Assembly: GCA_017962545.1 (NCBI GenBank)
Contig: JAGCVD010000005.1
Coordinates: 1 to 64,000, forward strand
DNA from: Bacteroidales bacterium
GTDB taxonomy: Bacteria > Bacteroidota > Bacteroidia > Bacteroidales > P3
Reading direction: 5' to 3'
Length of the DNA stretch: 64,000 nucleotides
The translations under genes and the position numbers were made by a program. Below the pieces are notes generated by a model. The model worked only from the letters and a program-made list of their open reading frames with translations. It was not told the DNA's origin and did not search any database. Below, in pieces: positions 40,269 through 49,209 of this stretch; position 1 is the stretch's first letter, and the number at the start of each line of letters is the position of its first letter.

Positions 40269-42287
40269 ATGAGCATTGTATTGTATCGTATCGTAAAGTT
40301 TATCGTCCACCGACCACAATGCTCGGTGGCCACGCTGCTCTACGTTCTGTGCTCCTGGGCTTTTCTTTCTTCTGCAACAGCACAAGACACCATACAAATC
40401 CTTGACGAGGTGGAGGTTAGCAGCCAGCGCACCCCCGCCACCCTGCGCACCGCAGCGCCCACGCAGGTGCTCGAGGCCGCCGCCATCGAGGCCCAAGGGT
40501 TGCTGCAGCTCAGCGACGCCGTGCGCCAGATGGCCGGCGTCACGCTGAAGGACTACGGCGGCGTGGGCGGCATGAAAACCGTCTCGGCCCGCGGCCTGGG
40601 CAGCCAGTTCTCGACGGTGACCATCGACGGCGTGGCCGTCGACAACGCCCAGAACGGCCAAGTGGACCTGGGACGCTATCTGCTGGGCAACGCGGCCTAC
40701 GTGAGCTTCAGCCAAGGGCAGCAGCAGGAGCCGCTGCTGTCGGCACGCGCCTATGCCGCAGGCAACGTGCTCAACATCGAGACCTCCGAGCCACAGTTCT
40801 TCCTGGCGGAGCGCACGAACCTCAAGGTGGGCATGGAACTGGGCAGCTTCGGCATGATGAACCCCACGGCGCTGTGGGAGCAGAAATGGAGCCGGCGTCT
40901 GAAGAGCAGCGTGTGGGTCAACTGGCTGAAAAGCGACGGCGACTACCCTTTCACGCTCTACCACACCTACGACCATACGGGCCTGACCACCCATGAGCGC
41001 CGCCTGCACTCGGCGATGCATATGTTCACCGCCGACGGCAACCTGTTCTACAGCATCGCCCCCAAGAACACGCTGACGGCCAAGGTACACTATATGAGAG
41101 GCATGCACCAGCTCCCCGGACAGGTGGTGCTCAACAGCAGCTACACCTCGGCGCAAAGCACCCACGAGCATTCCGCCTTCACCCAGGTGCGGTGGCGTGT
41201 GGAGAAGGAGCGCTGGCAGTGGCAGCTGCTGGGCAAGGCCATGAGCGGCTACGACCAATACGAGGACAGCCTGGCGCTGGGGTATGTCAACAACTATATG
41301 GAGAACCACTACCGCCAGCGTGAGGGCTACATCAGCGCCAGCGCCCTGTGGCATGCGCTGCCGTGGTTCGAGCTGAGCATGGCTGCCGACGGCGACATGA
41401 GCAACCTGCGGAGCAACCTGGCCTACCGCAACGACGTGCTGCGCAGCAGCCTGCTGACGGTGCTGTCGGCCCGCGCCCACGCAGGCCCCCTCGAAGGCCG
41501 TGCCCATCTGCTGGCCACCGCCACACGGGACCGTGTGGGCGACCTCGACACCTGCCCGGCATACCGCCGCCTGTCGCCCTATGCCGCCGTGCTATACACG
41601 CCCATCACAGGCCTCACGCTGCGCTACTTCTACAAGGAGACCTACCGCGTGCCCAACTTCAGCGAGCTGTATTTCTTCCTCTCCATCCCTCGCAACCTGC
41701 GTCCCGAGAGGGCCCACCAGCACAATATCGGCGTCACCTACGCCACCGACCATCTCAACGCCACCGTCGACGGCTACTTCAACCGCGTGGAAGACAAGAT
41801 CATCGCCAAGCCGGGCTCCAACATGTACTACTGGACGATGGAAAACCTGGGGCTGGTGCACATCCTCGGCGTCGACGCCACCGCCAACTTTCAGTTTTCA
41901 ACTTTCATTTGTCAGATTAACTACAGCTTCGCTCATGCCGTCGACATGAGCGACCCCACCGACGAGAAAACCTACGGCTACCAGATACGCTACACCCCAC
42001 GGCATTCGGGCGGCGGCAGCCTGCGCTGGGAGAGCCGCTGGGTGAACCTCGGCGCCACCGCCATGGTGGTGGGGCACCGCTACGCCTATGCGCAGAACAA
42101 CGCCAACAACCGTCTGCCCGCCTACTGCGACCTCGGGCTCAGCGCCGACCGCCGCTTCGACCTGCGGTGGGGCACGCTGCGCGTGCAGGTGCAGGTGCTC
42201 AACCTGCTCGACACACAATACGAGGTGGTACAATACTACCCCATGATGGGGCGCAACTACCGCCTCGCCGTCACCTATGAATTCTAA
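40269..42287 (+). CDS. btuB: TonB-dependent receptor, BtuB-like (vitamin B12)
   Basis: 672 residues from the ATG at 40269; the frame is open earlier but passes through the riboswitch. After a long signal segment (to about residue 39, ATAQ) come a plug (about 45-180: EVEVSSQRTPATLRTAAPTQVL, then GGMKTVSARGLGSQFSTVTIDGV) and the beta-barrel, ending in an aromatic strand (YRLAVTYEF). Cobalamin uptake is inferred from the riboswitch and the BtuG-like next gene. Residues about 540-548 (FQFSTFICQ) are encoded by a 7-bp repeat tract. Confidence 0.88.
   Translation: MSIVLYRIVKFIVHRPQCSVATLLYVLCSWAFLSSATAQDTIQILDEVEVSSQRTPATLRTAAPTQVLEAAAIEAQGLLQLSDAVRQMAGVTLKDYGGVGGMKTVSARGLGSQFSTVTIDGVAVDNAQNGQVDLGRYLLGNAAYVSFSQGQQQEPLLSARAYAAGNVLNIETSEPQFFLAERTNLKVGMELGSFGMMNPTALWEQKWSRRLKSSVWVNWLKSDGDYPFTLYHTYDHTGLTTHERRLHSAMHMFTADGNLFYSIAPKNTLTAKVHYMRGMHQLPGQVVLNSSYTSAQSTHEHSAFTQVRWRVEKERWQWQLLGKAMSGYDQYEDSLALGYVNNYMENHYRQREGYISASALWHALPWFELSMAADGDMSNLRSNLAYRNDVLRSSLLTVLSARAHAGPLEGRAHLLATATRDRVGDLDTCPAYRRLSPYAAVLYTPITGLTLRYFYKETYRVPNFSELYFFLSIPRNLRPERAHQHNIGVTYATDHLNATVDGYFNRVEDKIIAKPGSNMYYWTMENLGLVHILGVDATANFQFSTFICQINYSFAHAVDMSDPTDEKTYGYQIRYTPRHSGGGSLRWESRWVNLGATAMVVGHRYAYAQNNANNRLPAYCDLGLSADRRFDLRWGTLRVQVQVLNLLDTQYEVVQYYPMMGRNYRLAVTYEF
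41886..41913. repeat. four 7-bp repeats inside the btuB-like gene
   Basis: AACTTTC, AGTTTTC, AACTTTC, ATTTGTC. In frame within the barrel region. The first 16 bases are identical to the tract in the thioredoxin gene, 6.7 kb away. Confidence 0.92.
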
Positions 42288-42299
42288 TATGATTATAAT

Positions 42300-43385
42300 A
42301 TGAAACCGATCACCCGCTTATTGACTCTCGCCCTCGTGGTCGCCGGCCTCAGCGCCTGCGAGAAACCCGAGCCCCAACCCGTCAACCCCTCCGGCAACGA
42401 CACCCTCGCTGCGCCCCATGCCCTAGTGCTCAACGAAGGCCCCGAGGGCAACAACGCCTCGCTGTCGTACCTGAACCTCACCACAAGCGACGTCGTCAAC
42501 CACTGGTTCGCCACCCACAACGGACACCAGCTGGGCGATGTGGCACAGGACCTGCTGGTTTATGGCAGCAAGGCTTACGTCACCGTATGGAAATCGGGCT
42601 GCCTCGAGGTGATAGACACCGCCACCGGCGCCTCCACCCATGTGGACCTCGGCACCCGCGGGCCCCGCTACATGGCTGCCGACGGCGGCAAGCTCTATGT
42701 TACCTGCTACAATCCAGCCAGCGTGATACGTATCGACACCGCCACCCTGCAGGTGGAAGCCACCTGTCCGCTGGGCAGCTACAATCCCGAGGGTGTGGCC
42801 ATCGCCGCCGGCAAACTGTTCGCCGTCAGCTCCTGGATTGGCAACAGCCAGAGTGAGATTACCTACGACAACAAGGTGTATGTGGTCGACCTCGCCACCT
42901 TTGCCAGCGCCACACCCATCGTGGTAGGTCCCAACCCGCAGACGGTCATGGTCATCGACGACAACCACCTTATCGTCAACTGCTGGGGTGTGTGGAATAT
43001 GTCCAATGGGACGACCGAGGGTGAAGGGTCGGCCGTCATCGACGCCACGACGCTCAATGTCAGCCAGACAGGACAGCCGCTCACCAAGATGACCGTCAGC
43101 AACGGGGACATCTACGGCTATATGTCGACCTACGACGCCTCGTGGAACATGACCACCTCTTTCCTCAAGATGGACGCCACGACCTTCACGACGACGCCTC
43201 TCCTGACCTCCTGCGGCATCAACAACCCCTACTGCATCGCCGTGCATCCCGCCACCGGTAACATCTATGTGGGCACCGACGGTAACTACAGCACCAACGG
43301 CGACCTCTACTGCTTCACGGCAGACGGCACCCTGTGTTGGAAACGGGAGGTGGGCATGCTGCCCTCCAAAGTGGTGTTCTTCTGA
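42300..43385 (+). CDS. BtuG-like beta-propeller lipoprotein
   Basis: 361 residues with a lipobox (VVAGLSAC, Cys20) and a Pro-rich spacer. The body is a series of propeller blades with repeated YVTVWKSGCLEVIDTATGA-type strands (about residues 90-350). In Bacteroides, a surface lipoprotein of this type (BtuG) binds cobalamin tightly and hands it to BtuB. The position, 12 bp after a riboswitch-controlled BtuB-like gene, supports that role. Blade number and ligand residues were not determined. The gene ends exactly against the next gene's stop. Confidence 0.82.
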   Translation: MKPITRLLTLALVVAGLSACEKPEPQPVNPSGNDTLAAPHALVLNEGPEGNNASLSYLNLTTSDVVNHWFATHNGHQLGDVAQDLLVYGSKAYVTVWKSGCLEVIDTATGASTHVDLGTRGPRYMAADGGKLYVTCYNPASVIRIDTATLQVEATCPLGSYNPEGVAIAAGKLFAVSSWIGNSQSEITYDNKVYVVDLATFASATPIVVGPNPQTVMVIDDNHLIVNCWGVWNMSNGTTEGEGSAVIDATTLNVSQTGQPLTKMTVSNGDIYGYMSTYDASWNMTTSFLKMDATTFTTTPLLTSCGINNPYCIAVHPATGNIYVGTDGNYSTNGDLYCFTADGTLCWKREVGMLPSKVVFF

Positions 43386-44150
43386 TTACTTCTGCGTGGC
43401 TATATAGTCAAGCACCTTCCTCTTATCGCTGGTGAAGGTGAGCACATCGATGGTGCGGTAGTAGTTGGCGGGATCGATGCAATAGCCATAGGCATATTTA
43501 AGAAACTCGACCTGTGAGTTGCTGAAGTCGATGCTCTCGGCCAGACGTGCTATCTGAGCCGCGGTGAGATGCGACGAGGCTACGATGACCTTGCCCAGCG
43601 CGAGACGCTCGTTGTCGAAGGAGAGCGACCTCATGCGCAGCAGCATAGAGTCGAGTCCGTCGGGGGTGACTTCGTAGAACGGGACCTCCTCGGCGACAGC
43701 TTCCTGCTCCGGTTCACGCGTCTCGGAGTCGAGCGTCACCACACGGCGGGCCTCCTCGCGCAGAGCATTGCGCTCCTCGGTGTCGGGACGGTTGCGGGCG
43801 GCGGTGTAGAGGTAGAGTTCCCCCAGACGTGCGTCATAGTTGACGTTAACGGTGACGACCTTCTCGTTGGGACGCAACTGGAGCACGGCGGCCTTCTCGA
43901 CAGGACGTTTGAGGATGACAACGACCTCATGGACCTGGTCGGTGACTTCCGTCACCAGCACACGTCCCAAGGGCAACCGATTCTGCAGGTTGCCGTCGAT
44001 ATAGACGTTGAAAGCCTCGCCATGCTGCGACACGAAGTTGACGCCATAGTGGACAGGCGGCGGGGTTTTGGTGACAGAGAGGTTGCCCGTCTGCGCAGTC
44101 GTGGCGAGACAGAGATGCAAGAAAAGGGATATGGCTGTGAGGTATCTCAT
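43386..44150 (-). CDS. DUF4476 protein, secreted
   Basis: 254 residues with a signal peptide ending TTAQ (about residue 20). The N-terminal half (about 30-110) is a beta-sandwich that binds an unknown partner (FNVYIDGNLQNRLPLGRVLV). The C-terminal half (about 165-252) is the DUF4476 four-helix domain (SLSFDNERLALGKVIVASSHLTAAQIARL). Function unknown; common in Bacteroidota. Its start overlaps the stop of the PHP gene by 4 bp. Confidence 0.88.
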   Translation of the reverse strand: MRYLTAISLFLHLCLATTAQTGNLSVTKTPPPVHYGVNFVSQHGEAFNVYIDGNLQNRLPLGRVLVTEVTDQVHEVVVILKRPVEKAAVLQLRPNEKVVTVNVNYDARLGELYLYTAARNRPDTEERNALREEARRVVTLDSETREPEQEAVAEEVPFYEVTPDGLDSMLLRMRSLSFDNERLALGKVIVASSHLTAAQIARLAESIDFSNSQVEFLKYAYGYCIDPANYYRTIDVLTFTSDKRKVLDYIATQK

Positions 44151-44920
44151 AGTGACCGCAGTTTATGTTCACGGAAATACATAGTGTCTATCCATCGACC
44201 CTCCTCGCCGCGCAGCGCTTTGGCGAACTCGCTGAAGGAGCGGTGCTCCATATAGATGACATTGTAGACGTCACCCACGTTGTCGATGAAATGGGCGTCG
44301 CTGTCGGTGATGAAGTTGAAACGTTTAAGATAGGCGAACTTCTTGACAATCTCGTCGCGGGTGATGAACTTGTTTATCTCCAGACCGTCGGCACGAAGGT
44401 CGGGAGGCACGAAGCCTAGCTGGCTCGTCAGGCTGGTGGTGCCCTTGTTGATATGGGCGGGCACAAAGAGGCCGCCAATGCGGTGCACCTCGTCGTAGAT
44501 GCCGTCGATGTCGACATCAATGGCGTTGAGCAGGTGATACTGCTCCTCCCCAACTATCTCGTCGTTCTCGTCGACGATAAGCTGGTAGCCGAAACGGTCT
44601 TCGTCGTTGGGTATCGGAGGCAGGTGGGCGTCGAGGAACTCCTGGAAGGCGTCCAGCTGTTCGTCGGTCTCGAAGTAGCACAGACAATGGGCCTCTTCCT
44701 GCGACGTCACCTCCACGCCTCCCAGCACAAAGAGGCCTTTCTGTTTGCCTATCTGCTGGGTCACTTTGACCTGACGGGTGGTGTTGTGGTCGCTGATGGC
44801 TATCATGTCAAGGCCGCGAGCAAGGGCACGGTCGACAATCGCCGTGGGCGACATTTCCAAGTCGCCACACGGCGATAGTACCGTATGGATATGCAGGTCA
44901 GCTTTGAAAGGAGCTACCAT
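44147..44920 (-). CDS. PHP-domain metal-dependent phosphoesterase
   Basis: 257 residues. The PHP active site begins DLHIHTVLSPCGD (His-x-His at about 10-12) and continues ISDHNTTRQ (about 41-49) and CYFET, with later ligands in HINKG and ITDSDAHF. Proteins of this family hydrolyse phosphoesters with two or three metals. Relatives without a polymerase domain are found beside hydrogenase or DRTGG genes, as here. The exact substrate is unknown. Confidence 0.9.
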   Translation of the reverse strand: MVAPFKADLHIHTVLSPCGDLEMSPTAIVDRALARGLDMIAISDHNTTRQVKVTQQIGKQKGLFVLGGVEVTSQEEAHCLCYFETDEQLDAFQEFLDAHLPPIPNDEDRFGYQLIVDENDEIVGEEQYHLLNAIDVDIDGIYDEVHRIGGLFVPAHINKGTTSLTSQLGFVPPDLRADGLEINKFITRDEIVKKFAYLKRFNFITDSDAHFIDNVGDVYNVIYMEHRSFSEFAKALRGEEGRWIDTMYFREHKLRSL

Positions 44921-44952
44921 AACATTTGTCTTAACTCCTGTCTCCTTACCTC
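44921..44952. repeat. dispersed repeat, 21/22 match to the ftsY leader element
   Basis: In the minus-strand sense: AGGAGGTAAGGAGACAGGAG, then TTAAGACAAATG three bases before the PHP start codon. The 22 bases at 44926-44947 differ at one base from 35654-35675. It fills the gap between the DRTGG and PHP genes. Confidence 0.9.
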
Positions 44953-45285
44953 CTAATTAAGCAACTGGTATATCTTACCGACCGTCTCGTAGGTCTGCAT
45001 GTCGGTGCTGAGGAAGGGGATGCCCTCCTCGTTGCTCTGCTCGACGGTGTCCTCGGGGGCGGTGAGGCCTTTGACGAGGATGACACAGGCCAGCTCTTTC
45101 AGCGAGGCTATGGCCATCACATTCTTGTGGGTCTGCAGCGTCACCCAGACGTTGCCCATCTCGGCATTGCCCATCACGTCGCTCAGCAGGTCGCTGACAT
45201 AGCAGCCGTCAATGTCGCGGTCGAGGCCGCTCTCACCGCACAATACACGGAGATTCAGTTTTTCGACAAGTTCTCTGACTTTCAT
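44953..45285 (-). CDS. DRTGG-domain protein
   Basis: 110 residues, a stand-alone DRTGG domain (VLCGESGLDRDIDGCYVSDLLSDVMG, then GNVWVTLQTHKNVMAIASLKELACVILVKG). Such small proteins accompany [FeFe]-hydrogenase or complex I-like genes and are probably nucleotide- or metabolite-sensing. No hydrogenase gene is seen in this window; the PHP gene is the partner here. Confidence 0.85.
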   Translation of the reverse strand: MKVRELVEKLNLRVLCGESGLDRDIDGCYVSDLLSDVMGNAEMGNVWVTLQTHKNVMAIASLKELACVILVKGLTAPEDTVEQSNEEGIPFLSTDMQTYETVGKIYQLLN

Positions 45286-45310
45286 ATTCTATCAATTGTG
45301 TTTAGTGTTC

Positions 45311-46252
45311 TTAACGGGGAATGGTGATATTGACCAGACGCATGGCATCGCCGACATAGGAAGTGGCGCAGAGGCCTCCCTGGTTGTAGAAGCCCACATA
45401 AACCTCTTCGGGATAGCGATTGGCAAGTTCCTGCACGCGGGCGTCCATTTTCTTGGCGATGGGCAGCTGACGGTCCTTACGGACCTTCATGACATCGACA
45501 ACGACCTTGTGCTGCAACGGGGCAGCCATCTGGAAATAGGCGCACCTGTCGTTCTCCGAAGGCTCTTTTTTGGCGCCGTAGTTCTTCTGCCACATATCGC
45601 CGCAAATCGAATCGACTTCGCCATATTTCGTCTCTATCTCTTTATCTAGGGCGGTGTACTGCTCCATCAACTTGCTATACTCCTCGTCGGAAGCGAGTCT
45701 CTCCGCGGTACGCAGATAACGGTCCAGCAACTCGTTGGCATACTTGGTGGTCAGTTCCTGCTTATCCTCGTCACTCATATTGTTGTACTGCTCCTCACTG
45801 ATGCCCAACTCGCCGAACAGATGCTCGTCGTAGTTGTACAGGCTTCCTGCTTTGGCGCCACCCATCATGACCACATAGCCCGAGGCCGATGCCACAACCA
45901 TCTTGGAGACGAATGTGGTAGTGGGATTGGCGAGCACCTTGAGGGTACGTTGATTGGCACGGTTCTGCTCACAGGCATACTCCGCCAACTGCTGCGGCGC
46001 AGGTATCTGAGGCACCATCGCCATCACCTCCTCGGGGGTGGGGACATGGTTTTCATCCATCTCTTCCTCTGTCGACTGCTGTGTCGCCCTGGGAGAGGAT
46101 TCCTGCTTCGACACACCCAAGGACTCACCCACTTTCTTCTCTAAGGTCTGCTCCATCTTTTTCTTGAGGGCTCCGCCCACTACTCTCCCCACCTGGGCCT
46201 GAGTGCCCATGGTCAGCGTGAGTGCAAGGAGCAATACTACGACTTTTCTCAT
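45311..46252 (-). CDS. hypothetical secreted protein
   Basis: 313 residues with a signal peptide ending TQAQ (residue 20). Charged, mostly helical, with no recognised domain. After the signal comes GGALKKKMEQTLEKKVGESLGV, then a Pro/Glu-rich linker (about 45-70), a YACEQNRANQRTLKVLANPTTTFVSKMVVAS segment and a tail ending AMRLVNITIPR. It lies 18 bp after the acyl-CoA dehydrogenase gene. Likely periplasmic; function unknown. Confidence 0.65.
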   Translation of the reverse strand: MRKVVVLLLALTLTMGTQAQVGRVVGGALKKKMEQTLEKKVGESLGVSKQESSPRATQQSTEEEMDENHVPTPEEVMAMVPQIPAPQQLAEYACEQNRANQRTLKVLANPTTTFVSKMVVASASGYVVMMGGAKAGSLYNYDEHLFGELGISEEQYNNMSDEDKQELTTKYANELLDRYLRTAERLASDEEYSKLMEQYTALDKEIETKYGEVDSICGDMWQKNYGAKKEPSENDRCAYFQMAAPLQHKVVVDVMKVRKDRQLPIAKKMDARVQELANRYPEEVYVGFYNQGGLCATSYVGDAMRLVNITIPR

Positions 46253-46270
46253 ATCAGTTTGTAATTAAAA

Positions 46271-47983
46271 TTATTCGGCACGGAACGATGCGAGGTCGGC
46301 CTCGGTGAAGTGCATCACGTAGTAGGCTTTGGCGCAGACATCTTCCTCAGTCATGCGGACATAGACGTTGGCGCTCTTCTCGAAGAGTTCGGGAGCACGG
46401 GTGGCGTCGTCCATGATGAGGAGACTCATGATAATCTCGGCGGTCATGTCGTAGAGACGGCGGGCCAGGAAGTCGTGCACGTCTTCGTTGTTGGCTTCCT
46501 TGACGTAGTTGACGGCCTTCTCATAGAGATCCACCAGCGGAGCGATGCGGGCCTTCAGAGGCTTCATGGCGTCGCTCACCTCGCTCTGCAGCATGTCCTT
46601 GATGACCTGCAGGTAGGTGCCGTTGGTGACGTAGCGGATGGCGGCGACGACCTGTAACTGGGTGGTACCCTCGTAGATGCTGAAGATGCGTGCGTCGCGG
46701 TAGAGTCGCTGGCTCTTGTACTCCATGATGAATCCCGAGCCGCCGTGAATGCTGATGGCGTCGTAGGCGTTCTGGCTGGCGTACTCGCTGTTCATACCTT
46801 TGGCGATGGGCGTGAAGGCGTCGGCCAGACGGCTGTACTGCTTCATCTCGTTGCGCTCCTCGGGGGTAAGCTTGCGGTCGCGGCTGATGTCCTCGAGGCT
46901 CTTGTAGAGGTCCACATAGCGGGCGGTCTGATAGAGCAGGCTGCGGCCGGCGTCGAGCTTGGCCTTCATGCGGCTGAGCATATCGTAGACGGCGGGGAAT
47001 TTGATGATCTTCTCGCCGAACTGGGCACGTTCGCGGGCATAGGCCAGACCTTCGTTGTAGGCCTCCTGCTCCACACCGACGCTCTGGGCGGCGATACCGA
47101 GACGGGCGCCGTTCATCAGGGCCATGACGTATTTGATGAGACCCAGCTTGCGGTCGCCGCAGAGCTCGGCCTTGGCGTTCTTGTAGGTGAGCTCGCAGGT
47201 GGGGCTGCCGTGGATGCCGAGCTTGTGCTCGATGTGGCGCACGTCGACGCCGCCGTTGCGCTTGTCGTAGATGAACATCGACAGGCCACGGCCGTCCTTG
47301 GTGCCCTCCTCGCTGCGGGCGAGAACGAGGTGGATGTCGGAGTCGCCATTGGTGATGAAACGCTTCACACCGTTGAGGCGCCAGCAGTTCTCCTTCTCGT
47401 CGAAGGTGGCCTTGAGCATCACGCGCTGCAGGTCGCTGCCTGCATCGGGCTCGGTGAGGTCCATGCTCATCGTCTCGCCGGCGCAGATACGCGGGATGTA
47501 CTTGGCACGCTGCTCCTCGCTGCCGAACTCGTAGAGGGTGTCGATGCAGCTCTGCAGGCTCCAGATGTTCTGGAAGCCGGCGTCGGCGGCGCTGATAATC
47601 TCGCTCATCATGCTGAAGACCACGTTGGGAACGTTCAATCCACCAAAGCGGCGCGGCATCGAGACGCCATAGAGGCCCGCCTTGCGGGTCTGCTCGAGGT
47701 TCTCGACGGTCTTGCTGGCATAGATCATGCGGTTGTTCTCCAGGTGCGGCCCCTCAAGGTCGACACTCTCGGAGTTGGGTTCGATGACGTTGGCAGCCAC
47801 ATCGCCGGTGATACCCAGGATGCGACGGTAGTTCTCGATGGCATCCTCGTAATCCACGGGGGCGTAGTCGATGCCGTTGGCGGCGTCCTCGTAATTCTTT
47901 TCGCGCAACTCCACGAGCCGCTTCATCAGCGGATGCTCCAGGTGAAACGCTATCTCAGGATGGTCGGTATAATAGTTTGCCAT
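46271..47983 (-). CDS. acyl-CoA dehydrogenase
   Basis: 570 residues, longer than the typical 380; it has the N-terminal, middle and C-terminal FAD-dependent domains plus a C-terminal extension of about 130 residues, as in a subset of Bacteroidales enzymes. Visible motifs are MDLTEPDAGSDLQ (FAD/substrate), RFITNGDSDIH, and the catalytic Glu in IYEGTTQLQ. It oxidises acyl-CoA to enoyl-CoA and passes electrons to ETF, encoded directly upstream (etfB-etfA). It could act reversibly in enoyl-CoA reduction. Confidence 0.93.
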   Translation of the reverse strand: MANYYTDHPEIAFHLEHPLMKRLVELREKNYEDAANGIDYAPVDYEDAIENYRRILGITGDVAANVIEPNSESVDLEGPHLENNRMIYASKTVENLEQTRKAGLYGVSMPRRFGGLNVPNVVFSMMSEIISAADAGFQNIWSLQSCIDTLYEFGSEEQRAKYIPRICAGETMSMDLTEPDAGSDLQRVMLKATFDEKENCWRLNGVKRFITNGDSDIHLVLARSEEGTKDGRGLSMFIYDKRNGGVDVRHIEHKLGIHGSPTCELTYKNAKAELCGDRKLGLIKYVMALMNGARLGIAAQSVGVEQEAYNEGLAYARERAQFGEKIIKFPAVYDMLSRMKAKLDAGRSLLYQTARYVDLYKSLEDISRDRKLTPEERNEMKQYSRLADAFTPIAKGMNSEYASQNAYDAISIHGGSGFIMEYKSQRLYRDARIFSIYEGTTQLQVVAAIRYVTNGTYLQVIKDMLQSEVSDAMKPLKARIAPLVDLYEKAVNYVKEANNEDVHDFLARRLYDMTAEIIMSLLIMDDATRAPELFEKSANVYVRMTEEDVCAKAYYVMHFTEADLASFRAE

Positions 47984-47986
47984 AAC

Positions 47987-48184
47987 TTATTGTTCTTCTT
48001 GTTCTTCGTTGTTTGTTATTTTTGACTCTTCCTCAACCTTTTTGGCAGCCTCCTCAGCCTCGCGACGACGTAGCGCTTCGCGCATGGCTTCCAATTCGAG
48101 ATTATTGTGGTCACCGGTGTTGTATTGGTTTCCATACCCAAGTTCCCACGCGTCGTGATCCTGTTGCTGCATTGTCTTGCCCAT
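47987..48184 (-). CDS. small acidic helical protein between etfA and the dehydrogenase
   Basis: 65 residues, with an N-terminal GKTMQQQDHDAWELGYGNQY part and an acidic-basic helical tail (LEAMREALRRREAEEAAKKV). It starts 2 bp after etfA and ends 3 bp before the dehydrogenase gene, spacing that supports a real gene. No family recognised. A role with ETF is inference only. Confidence 0.6.
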   Translation of the reverse strand: MGKTMQQQDHDAWELGYGNQYNTGDHNNLELEAMREALRRREAEEAAKKVEEESKITNNEEQEEQ

Positions 48185-48186
48185 GG

Positions 48187-49209
48187 TTATTTGCTGTTTT
48201 GCTTGTAATACTTGATCATCTTGGGGACGACCTCCTCGACGGTACCGGTGATGACGTAGTCGGCGATTTTGTTAATGGGGGCCTCGGGGTCGCTGTTGAT
48301 GCTGATGATGATGCCGCTGTCCTGCATGCCGGCGATGTGCTGAATCTGGCCGCTGATGCCGCAGGCGATGTACACCTTGGGGTGCACCGTGACACCCGTC
48401 TGGCCTATCTGGCGGTCGTTGTCAATCCAGCCTGCATCGACGGCGGCGCGGCTGCCGCCCACCTCGCCGTGAAGCACTTTGGCGAGCTCGAAGAGCATGT
48501 CGAAGCCTTCCTTGCTGCCCACGCCGTAGCCGCCGGCAACGACGATGGGTGCCCCTTTGAGGTTGTGCTTGGCGGCCTCCACATGGTGGTCGAGCACTTT
48601 CACCACAAAGGCTTCAGGACTGACATACTTGCCCACCTCGGGATAGACCACCTCTTTCTTGCAATTGCCCTCATAGACGGCTTTTTGCATGACGCCGCTG
48701 CGCACGGTGGCCATCTGCGGACGGTGGTCGGGGTTGACGATGGTGGCCACGATGTTGCCACCGAAGGCGGGACGTATCTGGTAGAGCAGGTTCTCATAGG
48801 TCTTGCCGCTCTTCTTGTCCTCGTAGGGACCAATCTCGAGCTGTGTGCAGTCGGCGGTGAGGCCGCTGGTGAGACTGCTGCTGACACGCGGGCCGAGGTC
48901 GCGGCCGATGACGGTGGCGCCCATGAGGCATATCTGCGGCTGCTCCTCTTTGAAGAGGTTCACCACGATGTCGGTATGCGGTGCCGAAGTGTAGGGGAAG
49001 AGCTCGGGGGCGTCGAAGACGAAGAGCTTGTCGACGCCATAGGGGAGTATCTGCTCCTCGACTTTACCTTTGATGCCGGTGCCGATGGCTACGGCGTGAA
49101 GCTCTACTTTCAACTCATTGGCCAGCTTGCGGCCTTTGGTCAGAAGTTCCTGCGAGACCTCACGCACCTCGGTGCCTTCAATCTCTATATATACGAATAC
49201 GTTGTTCAT
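48187..49209 (-). CDS. etfA: electron transfer flavoprotein, alpha subunit
   Basis: 340 residues. N-terminal adenine-nucleotide-like domain (MNNVFVYIEIEGTEVREVSQ), then the FAD domain of the C-terminal half with GGYGVGSKEGFDMLFELA and SRAAVDAGWIDNDRQIGQTG, VYIACGISGQIQH (the SGAIQH-like flavin loop) and INSDPEAPI. EtfA forms a heterodimer with EtfB and carries electrons from acyl-CoA dehydrogenase. Its start overlaps the etfB stop by one base. Confidence 0.95.
   Translation of the reverse strand: MNNVFVYIEIEGTEVREVSQELLTKGRKLANELKVELHAVAIGTGIKGKVEEQILPYGVDKLFVFDAPELFPYTSAPHTDIVVNLFKEEQPQICLMGATVIGRDLGPRVSSSLTSGLTADCTQLEIGPYEDKKSGKTYENLLYQIRPAFGGNIVATIVNPDHRPQMATVRSGVMQKAVYEGNCKKEVVYPEVGKYVSPEAFVVKVLDHHVEAAKHNLKGAPIVVAGGYGVGSKEGFDMLFELAKVLHGEVGGSRAAVDAGWIDNDRQIGQTGVTVHPKVYIACGISGQIQHIAGMQDSGIIISINSDPEAPINKIADYVITGTVEEVVPKMIKYYKQNSK

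Noticed and set aside
40146..41507. A 453-codon frame on the minus strand
   Set aside because: Antisense to the BtuB-like gene; it also crosses the riboswitch.
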